This document shows, in pieces, positions 12,701-23,900 of a stretch of 64,000 nt of DNA. The notes beneath the pieces were generated by a model that saw nothing but the letters and a program-made list of their open reading frames with translations, did no database searches and was not told the origin of the DNA. This DNA is from Phycomyces nitens. Taxonomy: Eukaryota; Mucoromycota; Mucoromycetes; Mucorales; Phycomycetaceae. How positions within the stretch are numbered: position 1 is the first letter of the stretch; each line of letters begins with the position of its first letter. The translations under genes and the position numbers were made by a program. Where the stretch lies: positions 434,001 through 498,000 of the forward strand of contig JAHRBC010000008.1 of the NCBI GenBank assembly GCA_022702545.1, given 5' to 3'.

Positions 12701-13881
12701 CGCTGAATCGCCAAGGATACTTTGAAGACAAGTATTACAAGGCCACTGAGCGACCCCATCGGCTGGCCATGCGCAAGGCATATCTGTCGTCTATCGGATA
12801 TGCTCTCTTGCAAGGCATCATGCTCTACACCAATGCGGTGGCATTCTATGCCGGTGTGCGGTTGATCATGGGAAAATACATTGACTTTAACCAAATGTTT
12901 ATTTCAATGATGGAAATCATGTTTACAGCCCAAAGTGTGGGTCGTGGAAGTGTATTTGCTTCCACATACGCCAAAGCAAAGTACTCGGCCATTGCATCGT
13001 TTGAGATCATTGACCGCCAGCCCACAATTGACCCAGATCTCGAAGGAATCGAGCCAGACCAGTCGACGATCAAGGGCGATGTTGGGTTCAAGGATGTTGG
13101 GTTCAGTTACCCTACGCGCCCTGATCATCAGATATTCTCGGGTGAGTTCAACATGGCTGCTCGGGCTGGACAAACAGTTGCCCTGGTGGGTCCTTCAGGA
13201 TGCGGCAAATCGACGACGATTGGGTTATTGGAGCGATGGTACGATCCATTTTGTGGAAAGGTGTGTCTGGACGACAAGGATGTCCGGTCCTTTGAACTGC
13301 AGAATCTGCGGAGCCATATGGCTTTGGTTGGACAAGAGCCGGTTCTATTCGATTACTCGATTGGGGACAATATCCGGTTCGGTGTCTGTGATGACCAGCC
13401 TGAACCATCGCAGGCAGATGTTGAGGTGGCAGCAAAGGCAGCCAATATTCATGGGTTTATAAAGGGACTTCCGGATGGATATGATACCCGAGTTGGGGAC
13501 AAGGGATCCCAGCTGTCGGGTGGGCAGAAGCAACGAATTGCGATTGCCAGAGCCCTGATGCGCCAACCCAGACTACTGTTATTGGATGAGGCAACCTCTG
13601 CCCTGGATAGCGACTCTGAAAAGATTGTCCAGGAAGCAATTGATAATATTCTGGTCCAAGGTGGCCGAACGACGATTACGATTGCCCACCGATTATCGAC
13701 CGTGCAGGCAAGTGTATAAGTTTTGTCGATTGATTCTAAGGATTGTTTATAGAATGCTCATCTGATATGCGTCGTGAAAGACGGGCGGGTGGTCGAGCAG
13801 GGAACCCACTGGGAACTGTTGGATTTAGGAGGCGTCTACAGCCAACTTGTTCATGAGCAGTCTTTGCAGGCCCACCACTAA
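9791..13881 (+). CDS. full-size ABC transporter, ABCB/MDR (P-glycoprotein) type
   Basis: Exons 9791-11431, 11512-12442, 12512-13707 and 13753-13881 encode about 1,298 residues in the order TMD1-NBD1-TMD2-NBD2, an ATP-driven exporter of hydrophobic compounds in plasma or internal membranes. NBD1 has Walker A GPSGSGKST (about residue 417), signature LSGGQKQRIAIARA and Walker B LLLDE, which intron 1 separates from the D-loop TSALD; the switch histidine is AHRLST. NBD2 has GPSGCGKST, LSGGQKQRIAIARA, LLLDEATSALD and AHRLST. Both catalytic glutamates are present, so both ATP sites look competent. A lysine-rich stretch (KRKKKKK) precedes TMD1. Introns 1 and 2 are GT-AG; the last starts GCAAGT (13708) and ends TAG (13752). 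Reading on past that donor hits a stop within three codons, while the splice restores the conserved NBD2 end. Drug export or lipid/peptide export are both possible. Confidence 0.95.
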
Positions 13882-14259
13882 GCAAGGGATCTTATTGTTT
13901 CATGCTTATCCTTATTTGTTTGATGCCTTGTGCTTTCTGCTGCTGTTATTATTATTATTAGTATTATTATTATTTTATTATTATTATTCTTTTTTATCTG
14001 TACATATTAAACGTGTCCTCAAACACCTTTCATAGACATCGTTTCTAGTGGTATTGGTCAGATGATTTTTTTAGAGAAAGTTCAATTTGATCTTTATATG
14101 GACAAACAACAAAACACGCATAACAAATACCTTTTTGTTTTTTTGTTTTTAATAGCTTCATCAGTTTCAGCTGTATAGCTTATAGCCACTGCTCATCTAG
14201 CATACAGAAATACCCTGCGTACTCTTTACATTGCGCCAATTACATTTTATTTTTTAACA
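13882..14259. other. intergenic region with TTA repeat
   Basis: A (TTA)n-like run lies at about 13945-13989 downstream of the transporter. The rest is AT-rich and contains the casein kinase promoter. Confidence 0.6.
13945..13989. repeat. (TTA)n microsatellite
   Basis: An imperfect trinucleotide array of TTA/ATT units interrupted by single-base changes, in the 3' flank of the transporter gene. Confidence 0.8.
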
Positions 14260-15691
14260 ATGAACAAAAAAGTTGGAGACAAATACAGGATTGGAAGAAA
14301 GATTGGCTCTGGATCATTTGGCGACATTCATCTTTGTGAGATTCATGAATCCTTGTCTACAAGTATTTACAAAAAGAAATGTTGTTATTTTTCTTAAAAG
14401 GCACCAACACAATCACCGACGAAAAGGTTGCAATCAAACTCGAGTCTGTCAATGCCAAGCACCCTCAGCTAGAATACGAGGCCAAGGTCTATAGGGCACT
14501 TTCAGGGGGAGTTGGGGTGCCTTATCTACAATGGTTTGGAACAGAGCTCAACTACAATGCCATGGTTATAGACCTCTTGGGACGTAAGTGTATCAGCAGT
14601 TGATATATATCATTAAACATCAATCTAGCCTCTTTAGAAGACTTGTTCAATTTTTGTAATCGTAAATTCAGTCTCAAGACATCCCTATTGTTAGCCGATC
14701 AAATGGTACAAGGTCCTTTAATCCAAAGAAGAAAAAAGGCACCATTAGTTGGGAATTAAACGCTCATTTACTCTCTCTCTCTCTGTAGATCTCCAGGATA
14801 GAATATATCCATCGCAAAGGCTTTATCCATCGAGATATCAAGCCTGATAATTTTCTGATGGGTATAGGAAAACGAGGAAACCAGGTTAATATAATTGACT
14901 TTGGACTGGCCAAGAGGTTCCGGGATCCTCGTACCAATGTACACATACCTTTTAAAGACAAGAAGAACCTGACAGGAACAGCTCGTTATGCGAGCGTCAA
15001 TACTCATCTCGGTGTAGGTAAGCCAAAAAGTCAATTGCCCCATGGCTGCACTCATGCTTTGTTATTAAAGAGCAATCGAGAAGAGACGACATGGAATCAT
15101 TGGGATATATGCTCATCTACTTCTTGCGTGGATCACTTCCCTGGCAAGGGCTAAAGGCACTCACCAAGAAGGAAAAGTATGAAAAGATTATGGAGAAAAA
15201 GGTGTCGACCCCAACCGACCTCTTGTGCCGTAACATTCCAATCGAACTCTCCATATACCTAAACTACACTCGATCCTTGAGATTTGACGATAAGCCAGAC
15301 TACAGCTATATACGCAAACTGTTTCGAGACTTGTTTCTCAAGGAAGGGTTCGAGTACGACTTTGTATTCGATTGGACGGTAACAAAGCCAGTAAGTGTCT
15401 TCTTGAGAAACTCTGCCCTTGTTGACCAACAAAAAGGGTTTGGCTGGGGGGGACAGATTAGAGCCAAGAAAGAGGACTAATGGGCTGCTGGGTGACATTC
15501 AAAACTCACTTGGTCCAGCCGAATCTGCTGTTCGTGAAAGTGGCATTGATCCCTTACTGACCAAACAAGAACCCGGCCAAGGCACCGTTCCTACTCGTCG
15601 GCAGCCAAGGAATTCTACCGTCAAGGCGTCAGCCAGTAAGCCTGGCCTTCCTAGTTTTATTACACAAAGGCAAGACAACCTTAGACCCTGA
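14260..15691 (+). CDS. casein kinase 1 (HRR25 / CK1 delta-epsilon type)
   Basis: Exons 14260-14335, 14401-14583, 14629-14705, 14789-15017, 15071-15390 and 15437-15691 join in phase to about 379 residues. The N-terminal two thirds is a CK1 kinase domain: glycine loop IGSGSFGDI, lysine in VAIKLE, catalytic loop [20 protein letters not shown], and the CK1-specific [22 protein letters not shown] that replaces the usual APE motif. The C-terminal roughly 90 residues are low complexity, as in HRR25-like kinases, which act in DNA repair, vesicle transport and meiosis. A cysteine codon spans the first splice where CK1 usually has glycine. The last intron is only 46 nt; an alternative acceptor at the nearby GGACAG would end the protein eight codons later, so the tail is less certain than the kinase. 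Confidence 0.93.
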
Positions 15692-15906
15692 AATGGCTCT
15701 ATGGGGTTCTCGGGGGTGATTAAATATAGTTTTATATTCTCTTTCATTTAAAATCATAATACACATCCTATTATTATTGCCCAGGCTTACCATCAAAAAG
15801 GCTTGTCTGTCCAGAATTGATAGGTTTCTGTACTTCAAAATAAAAAAACGACAAGGGTTTTATCCAAGCCTCTGCGGAAGGACAATAAAATAAATAAGGC
15901 AAGCAA

Positions 15907-16461
15907 ATGGAATGCAGGTCTGACATGCTTTCATTACTTTTTGGCTACAGCTTAATAGCAATCTTGGTGCTAATCGAGCACAGGTACGAATCCCCTAGGA
16001 CATGCACAGGTCTTCAGCTTTCTGGAGATGATCATGGCACCACACGTCTGCTGTGGCTACTTGCAGTACTTGCGGTAACTATTGTGCCTCTCTCGAGTTG
16101 GATGACCTTGGCAAGTACTCCTCAATGGGTAGGTTGGCTAGGGCTTTGTTTGATTGTGAGTGGAATTGTATTGCTTCGATGGGCAACCCATGTGAATCCA
16201 TTCTACTTGAGAACAGTGGCAACAACGGATGATCAGTACATTTGTACCAATGGACCCTACAAACTAATCCGCCATCCTGGCTACTTGGCTTTTCTGCTGG
16301 CCTGGGTTGGATTTGGCCTTATTACCAATTGGTTCTCTTTCGGAGTGGTGCTGGCTGTGGCGGTGTATTCGTATGTACGACGAATTCAAGCTGAGGAGCA
16401 AATGATGATGGACGTATTTGGAGTGGACTATCAGCAATATGCAGACGAGACCTACAAGTAA
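15907..16461 (+). CDS. isoprenylcysteine carboxyl methyltransferase-like membrane protein
   Basis: This single-exon gene encodes 184 residues. The protein has about five hydrophobic segments and the C-terminal signature of the ICMT/PEMT-like family: GPYKLIRHPGY at about 116-126, a hydrophobic hairpin, then the paired glutamates of RIQAEEQMMMDVFG and a DYQQYADET end. These residues bind S-adenosylmethionine in family members. ICMT proper methylates the C-terminal prenylcysteine of CaaX proteins in the ER. This protein is shorter and resembles the broader methyltransferase family also found in bacteria, so its substrate is open. It sits about 215 bp downstream of the kinase on the same strand with its own ATG. 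Confidence 0.82.
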   Translation: MECRSDMLSLLFGYSLIAILVLIEHRYESPRTCTGLQLSGDDHGTTRLLWLLAVLAVTIVPLSSWMTLASTPQWVGWLGLCLIVSGIVLLRWATHVNPFYLRTVATTDDQYICTNGPYKLIRHPGYLAFLLAWVGFGLITNWFSFGVVLAVAVYSYVRRIQAEEQMMMDVFGVDYQQYADETYK

Positions 16462-16955
16462 CAGCATCGGATTCACGCCAAGTTTGTCAATCGACTAACA
16501 TTTTATGATTTCTAGATTGATTCCATTTATTTACTAATGAGGAAATATCTCTACACGGCCAAGGAAACATGTATATATAATCTGCAATCTTTTTAAAATG
16601 TACTTGTAATTTGCAACTCAATTTCATCTTTAAAGGGAACCTCTTTATCCTCTCATACACTAATCTAGTCTTAATCATTCGATACTTTGGGTTCACGGAC
16701 CATATATGTATATGTATATGTATATGTATATATAAAAGGAAGAAGGATAATAATGAACCAGAGCCAATCATTGAGGATTGTTATTGAATTTATTTATTTT
16801 ATTGTGACGTAACATGGCTGCTTATACATCAAGACGTACCTATTGTTATTTTTATTTTATTTTATTTTTTTATTCGATTTCCAATCTCCAATTAATCCTT
16901 TTCTTCTTCTTCTTCTTCTTTCTCTAATCTCATCAGAAAAAAGGAATCATATACA
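16462..16955. other. intergenic region with TATATG repeat
   Basis: Contains a short (TATATG)n array at about 16703-16735 and a TTC-rich tract near 16905-16920 just upstream of the LUC7 start. No gene was seen. Confidence 0.6.
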
Positions 16956-18445
16956 ATGGGTATTGTAGAAATACAGATAAAATCAGAAATGATGAATGCT
17001 TATATTCTAATATCTATCATGTAGCTGATTTCCAAAAGGCAATGCTCGAGGAGCTCATGTCCCAATATGTGGATGTTGACAACAAAGACTTTTGGGATGA
17101 TAGTGTAAGCACACGATTGTTGGATTGTCTACAATGTGTTTTATTGACAATTATATTAGGTCTGCAAGCATTATCTTGTTGACTTTTGTCCATCCCAGCT
17201 GTTTACAAACACAAAGTCTGATCTAGGTAAGCAATCAGTCTATTAATGACTTTATTGCGCCATAAAAGAATCAATGCTGATTTAATGACGTTTTTCTATT
17301 ATTTAAAAATATCTAATTCTTTATTAGGTCCATGCGACAAGCATCACAATGATCGCTTAAAAGAACGGTATCAAAACGCGACTGACAAGCACAAATACCC
17401 TTTCGAGGCGGAGTTTTATGATTATCTCAACAAATTGGTCAACGATCTCACTCGACGTATTCGCAACGGCAAAGGTCGTCTGAACATCCAGAGTGACGAC
17501 AAGGTGCGTATATATATATATATATAAGGGTGAATATCGCCATGTGCAAGTTTCTAAACCTTTCGTTTTTAAAAACCAGTCTGCCGAGACACGAAAAGAA
17601 GAGCGTGAAGAAAAGATTGTGCTGTTGGATGTCAAGATCAAGGAGCTGCTTCAAAAGGTAAAAAGAAGAAGAAGAAGAAGAAGAAACGAATATTAATTAC
17701 AAAATGTTAAACTTTGGGATGCTAGATTGAAGAGGCCGGTGAAGAAGGCCGTGTTCAGGAAGCTGCTGACTTGACAGAGGAGGTCGAGAATCTCCAGGGA
17801 GAACTGCAGGCCACAAGAGATGTAAGTCGAATGGTAGATGTGAGCAATGACTAACAGATATGCAGAACGAAGATTACAATAAATCGGAAAAGCGCATGGA
17901 GGTAAAGGAATATAAAATAAATAACTGGTTTCATCGAGAACAAGAAAGGGATATTTTTGACGCCTTGTGGGCTTCTTTTTTTTTAGGTTTGCCAAGTCTG
18001 TGGTGCTTTCCTGGTTACTAATGACTCGTCGGACCGATTGGAGGCTCACTATCAGGGTAAGCAGCATCAAGGATACCTCAAGATTCGCGAAACACTCGAT
18101 CAAATGAAGGTATGTTATTCAGGATGGGAATGGCTTGTAAAGACGGATATATTTAAGCATGAAGTTTAGCAAAACAAATCGTTTGGAAGAGACAACCGAG
18201 ACTTTTCTCGTGCACGCTTTGACTACCGTGATCGTCGAGACGTAGGTAGGGAAAGAGATCGTCGAAGTTCTGATCGCGATCGAGGCTACAGAGAGGACAA
18301 CCGCCGTAGCCGAGACAGCAGACGGGGTAATGAGGATGACTGGGACCGTGAGGTGGAGAGATACAGCAGACGGTCTCGGCGTGATTATGAAGATATCCCT
18401 AGACGATCTCGCTCTCGGTCTCCTCGACACGCGAGATATGTTTGA
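16956..18445 (+). CDS. LUC7: U1 snRNP-associated splicing factor LUC7
   Basis: Nine exons (16956-16959, 17025-17104, 17160-17226, 17328-17503, 17580-17657, 17726-17821, 17866-17901, 17987-18109, 18170-18445) give 311 residues. LUC7 helps the U1 snRNP choose 5' splice sites. The N-terminus reads MADFQKAMLEELMS as in the family. The first zinc finger (CCCH type) uses Cys30, Cys38, Cys52 and a following His; the second (C2H2) uses Cys181, Cys184, His200 and His206. A charged coiled coil (roughly 110-175) lies between them and the tail is rich in RD and RS dipeptides. The first exon contributes only ATG plus G: its donor GTATTG is weak, but the phase is exact and restores the conserved alanine. 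All other introns are standard GT-AG. Confidence 0.95.
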
Positions 18446-19596
18446 ACAGAGCAAGTAGTAGTTCCATTTTATTTTTTAATGGAAAAAGACGGACATTGCA
18501 AACACAGATTACCTTTTAGAATGATAGTGAAAGAGAATTGGCCCACGGTTGGAAGAAATGAGGTACTCAATCCCCCCTTTTTGATTTCCCCTTTATATTT
18601 CTTATTAGTGTGTATATAATTATAATTATTATATATTATTATTATTTTCCCAAAAAAAAAAAAGCACAAGTGTGTGTATGTGTATAAACGTCAAATACAT
18701 ACAATATAGGCTCTCTTTATAATACTCACAGCTTGTGGACAATAAAACGATGGTTATAAAATATAAACGAGGAGTTTATTTTATTTTGTTTGACAATTGT
18801 ATGAAACACCCCTTTTTTAAATAATAATAATAATAATAATAATCTGGTCAGTAAACTTCACTGACATGCCGTTTGGAATATCATACTCCAAATATGCTTT
18901 GGTTTGCATTCTGTGCTGTTTGGCTGGCCATCCCAAAACACTTGGTGCATGACTCTTGTAGGCTAGTTAAACTCGAGGCACATGAAATAAGGACGCCTGT
19001 CTCGTGCGACAGATACCCCAAGTTTGATTGTCCAGCAATTATATAATGATTATTACTATATAATACTCGCCTCAGCAATCAACGGAGTATGGGCTAGTTT
19101 GGCAAGATTGTATAATTGATAATGAATGAAAACAAAGTTGTAAAATCAAAAATATATATATATATATACATATGTATATGTATAACAATATATATATTAT
19201 TATACATACAATATTCTTTCTTCATCCCTGAAGGTTAAAAAAAATAAAATAAAAAAAAATATTAACAAATACATGGCACATAACTCCCTTGGTTTCAGCA
19301 ACCTCTTCAGCCCCAAGGGTCCCCTTTTACCCTCTGTACGTCTTGCCTTTTTGCTTCTCAGCTCCCTAACCAAAGAGAAAAAAAGGAAAACAAGAAAACC
19401 CACCTTGCACCCAAATCACCTGTCTTTTTTGGCCTACTGAGCTGTTTGGCTTGACTTTGAACTTGTCTTTTTATATATATATATATATTTATAAATATAT
19501 ATATATATATTTATTTTATTTATTTATTTATTTTCCATAATTCTTCATTTATAAATTTTGATTTCATTGCCTTCCTTCTTCTCATACTCTCTTCAT
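18446..19596. other. intergenic region
   Basis: AT-rich, with an (AAT)n array at about 18820-18843 and TA-rich runs near 19150-19200 and 19470-19530, the latter just upstream of the cyclin gene. No supported gene on either strand. Confidence 0.6.
18820..18843. repeat. (AAT)n microsatellite
   Basis: Eight or so AAT units in noncoding DNA downstream of LUC7. Confidence 0.8.
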
Positions 19597-20582
19597 ATGC
19601 ACTCAATGACCCACTATATCACCAGCACCTATCGCCCCACCCTCTGTAAAGCCATGGTCACCGCAACTCTGCCAGTCCTCGACCCCTCTGCCGCCCTTCA
19701 ATTTCACTGCCACCGCTCCAAACACTCTCACCGAACCATTAGCGAACCAATAATACCAGTACCTCTTCACTTTTCAAGATCCAAAACTGGATCACGCCAT
19801 GACCAACAGTGCCGTTCACAACCCCAGAGTGTGACTGGCCTTCCCGGGACACTCTCACACCCAGCACCAAGCCGGATATCATATGTGGAAGCCCTGATAG
19901 GTATATTATTATAGTCTTTAAAGATTGCCAACCATATGCTTATCCGCCCTCGTGTATAGACGTGAATGCGGTGGTGATTGAAACCATCTGGCCGTCTGCC
20001 ACACCATCAACTCCGTCTTCTGTCGTACCATTGCGGACGTTTATCCAAGAGGTCCTGAAGCGATCCCGTACGACATATTCTACTCTCCAGACAGCCCTGT
20101 TCTACTTGCTTCGAGCACAGTCTGCGATTGCATTGCATATCCAACCAAAGCAATCTCGGCATGAGAGTGGAGCCGAACCATGTGACTATGGGCGATGTGA
20201 GCAAGATGTGTATATCAACTGTGGAAGACGCATGTTTCTGGCCAGTCTAATTCTGGCCTCCAAGTTCGTCCAGGACAAGACCTATCGCAACTCGGCGTGG
20301 GCCAAGATGGCGAACCTACAGGTCGCTGAGATCAACAAGGCCGAACGGATTTTCTCGGAATTGATCGACTATAGACTTTACATTGCTCAGCCCATCTTTG
20401 ACCAGTGGTACCATTTGTTGCACATGCAAGTTCAGCAGAGAGCCACCCAGTCGTCTGCTATCCCACTCTCCTATCTCTTCCTCGGCTCCTGGTCTCTCCC
20501 CGTCCCAAAGGCTGACTCAAGGAAGCGCTCCGTCGACACCGAGACCCAGATCAGCCCCCCGAAAAAATCAAGAGTTTGGTAA
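19597..20582 (+). CDS. Pho80/Pcl-type cyclin
   Basis: Exons 19597-19900 and 19960-20582 give about 308 residues if the first ATG is used; an ATG at 19654 in a good context (GCCATGG) is an alternative. The second exon carries a cyclin box: a TFIQEVLKRSRTTYSTLQTALFYLLRA helix region (read in parts), then RRMFLASLILASKFVQDKTYRNSAWAKM and the NKAERIFSELIDYRLYI segment, the pattern of the Pcl/Pho80 family (Pas1, Clg1 and Pcl5 relatives). Such cyclins activate Pho85/CDK5-like kinases in nutrient and cell-cycle control. The C-terminus ends in a basic PPKKSRVW segment that could act as a nuclear signal. The N-terminal 100 residues are Ser/Thr/Pro/His-rich and look disordered. Confidence 0.85.
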
Positions 20583-20943
20583 CTCTTTATCAAAATGTTA
20601 AATATAATAATAATAATAATAACAATAATAATAATAATTAATGATAATAACAACAATAACATCATGTTTTATCCTAGAGGCCACCATTATATAGACTACA
20701 ACCCTTCATCTTCATCAATTATACAAAGCAAAAAAAAACACACACACACACATACACTTTCATCAATTTAATAAAACCTCCATTCTTCTGGATCAATCGT
20801 ACCACAAAAACGGACTTTTGGGTTCTTGACCTCGGCTGGACCGAGGTTGTTCGGCCTTAATCTTTTTTGTTGCACCCCTAATTCATGGTAGGACTGAACT
20901 GGCTCGATTCCTCACACTTAGAGTAGCCGAGAACCACTCTTTT
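20583..20943. other. intergenic region with ATA repeat
   Basis: An (ATA)n array at about 20604-20640 and a short CA run near 20735-20750 precede the chitin-synthase-like gene. A frame open from about 20830 continues into that gene, so a longer 5' end is possible. Confidence 0.55.
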
Positions 20944-23900
20944 ATGCCAACTACCTATCGAGGTCTCATTTGGACTGCATTCGCCAGAGTCTGCACATTA
21001 TTTGTCCCGGATGTCCTTCTTCATTCTCTGGGTGGCATGTCCACACCAGGCAAGTGTTTGATCTTTATTGAATATCCTGGCCTAATCCCAAAGATTGAAT
21101 CCAGTTGCTCGTAGGGCATGGCGTGAAAAGATCGCAATCTGCATCATTTTCCTCATCCTCTCTTGCTCATTTGCGGTATGGCTCGAGTTCGTTTCGGAAC
21201 TGTTTTGTGATCCCGAAAAGACGTATGATTACGATCAAGTGTATGGAAATGGATCCCGCTTTGTGGGAATCAATGGCAAGGCAGTCAGACCATCAGACAA
21301 TATGGAGAATGCATTAAAGGCTGAGATCAACAACCATCTCGGCCAAGACCTCTCGCCTCTGTTTCCAACCTTCTTGCGCCTCATGCGTTCTCCAAAGGGC
21401 ACCTATGACGACCAGTCACTTCAGTCGTGTCTCGATGGTCGTGAGACAGAGGCAGACGCCTGGCTGACCTACCTTCTCACCAATGATCCTGGCTACATCT
21501 TTGCAAACACGACACTCGTCTCATGCCCTAACCCTGGCCAACAAAACATTAGTGGATCTCCCTGCTTCCTCAATTCAGCACAGTCCCTAGAGGTTGACAT
21601 GTATGGCCTAAAAGGAGGTCAGTGATAATCTGTCGCCTATCCTATTATGTCCTTATTCTCAAGCCATGAGATTGTTTACCCTTTTGTTTTCCATCTAGAT
21701 ATTGTGTTTGACCTCCAGGACATCTCGACCAAATTCAACGCCTTGCCGTCTCCTGCCAAGCCAGATGCGCGTGCCTATGTGGTCTTGAATGGAAACGTGT
21801 TGGATCTGACGTCTTATTTTACCATGGCAACCACAATCGTGCCTGTGTCGCCTACGACCAACTCACGCGCCTTCGCCCCTGACAGACTATTTTTGCCCCT
21901 CGATCTGAGTATCATGCTCTATGTCAACCTTGGCAAAGACATGTCAGACTACTTTAATGGAAATGTGTCGGGTGTATTCAACGATTGCCTCAAAACTCTG
22001 TTTTTCAAGGGAGTTGTCTCGAGTGCTATCCCCATAGGATGTTCTCGCATAAACCCTGCTCTGTGGGCCACAATGGGCATCGGATTAATATACTTCTTAC
22101 TAAAGATGAACCTTGCCAATCTATCCCGCATGCCATTCGTACAGCGCCTGTTCTTTGCTTCGGACCCCAAGTTCTCTTCAGCCCGCCCCCGGTCCTGGCC
22201 CCATACGATACTCATGATCCCTTGCTACGGAGAGCCCAACGAGACCCTCAAGCAGGCCTATGAGTCGCTTGCCAGGGCCAGCTATGAAGACACCAAGAAA
22301 TTGTTGCTGTTTGTGTGCGACGGAGTTACCCAGAGTGTACGCGATTCAAAGGAGACCCACGTACTGATTCTAGAGGCACTCGGCTACAGCTGCACCGAAG
22401 AGCCAGCCATGCAGGCCTATGTTTCCTTGGGACAAGGCCGCCGTCGACTCAACTATGCGCGTGTCTACTCGGGATTTTATGAAACAGGGCGTAATCGTGT
22501 GCCATACATGGTGGTGGTTAAACACGGCCATCCTCAAGAATCAGCTGGCGGACGTGTGCCAGGTAACCGTGGAAAGCGTGATTCGATGGTTATCGTGTTT
22601 GGTTTTCTGGAACGCTGTATGAACATCACCAACAACCGGATGACACCCCTGGAGTACGAATTGTTCAACCAGTGCTACAATGTACTCGGTATCGATCCCC
22701 GTCTGTTCAAGTATGTGCTGGTGACAGACGCAGATACCCAGGTCCACGCAGATGTGGTCCAGCGCCTGGTCCTTCGACTCGAGAGAGACCCAAAGATGGC
22801 GGCAATCAGTGGTCACATTAGACCTGCTAATCCAGAACAGAACTTCACCACAATGCTCCAAATCTTCCCTCTCTACCTCACCCTGTTCTCTGGAATGGCC
22901 TATGAGGCGTTTCTCAAGAGAGTCATGACTATCAGTGGGGGGCTGGTGATGTACAAGGTCTGGTCAGATAATAGTAATAATAGTAATAGTTCCCTGCCAT
23001 CTCAAAGGGTTTCCATGGAACGCACCCAGAGCAAAGCCACTTCCCAGCAATCTATCTGGCCCTCACGATGGCCCAAGCTCAGTGATGAAATTATCCCCAC
23101 CAGGGATCCCTGGGATATTGAAGAACCAGAGACCTCGCCCAATTCGAATGTACCGACTCGTACGTCTCGGCCAATGGTCAATGTCAGTCTCTGCTGCATT
23201 CACCCCACTGTCCTGCGAGGGTTTGCCCTCCAGCAGCCCTTGTCATTACATTCCATGAATGCTCTCTTACAGGGCGAGGACCGCTGTCTGGCAGCTGTCC
23301 TATTGCAATCTCATCCGACCTGCCACCTGGGGTTTGAGTCAGAGGCAATTGGGTATGTGACCCTCCCGACGAATTTCATGGCCCTCCAAGGCTCACAGAT
23401 CCGTAGCATGCGGGCCATCTTTCACAACCAGTGGAGGACCCAGGGCATATGCTGGCAGCGCGGCCTAAGCTACTGGCTCCTCACCATAACCGAGATGCTA
23501 GACATGATCTTTTACACCCCCGTTATCATCTACCTCTACATCATCTTTGTCAGGTTTTTCTTGGATTCTGGCCTGACCTACGCAATCATCGCCTTTTGCT
23601 TCTTTGGTCTTGTAATCATCCACATCATCTACTTTCTGCTTCGCCGGCAGTTCAGATATGTACTATGGTTTATTCTCTATTGCCTCATTGCTGTCCCCTT
23701 GTTTGCCATCTGGTTCCCACTGGTGGCTGCCTGGGGGAGTAACCATGCAGACATGTGGTATGATGTCTGGGCCATCCGTGGCCACAAAGCATCTCGGCTG
23801 CATGGCATTATCGACTCCCCTACCAAACATAGTGAAAAGGACGACGAGGCTCCAGATGAAGGAGGAGAGCTTATTCCTCGCATGAGACTAGCTGAACACG

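Noticed and set aside
15391..15480. Casein kinase ending at 15480 without the last splice
   Set aside because: Read-through gives a short tail ending at once, while splicing to 15437 opens 84 more codons with composition typical of CK1 tails.
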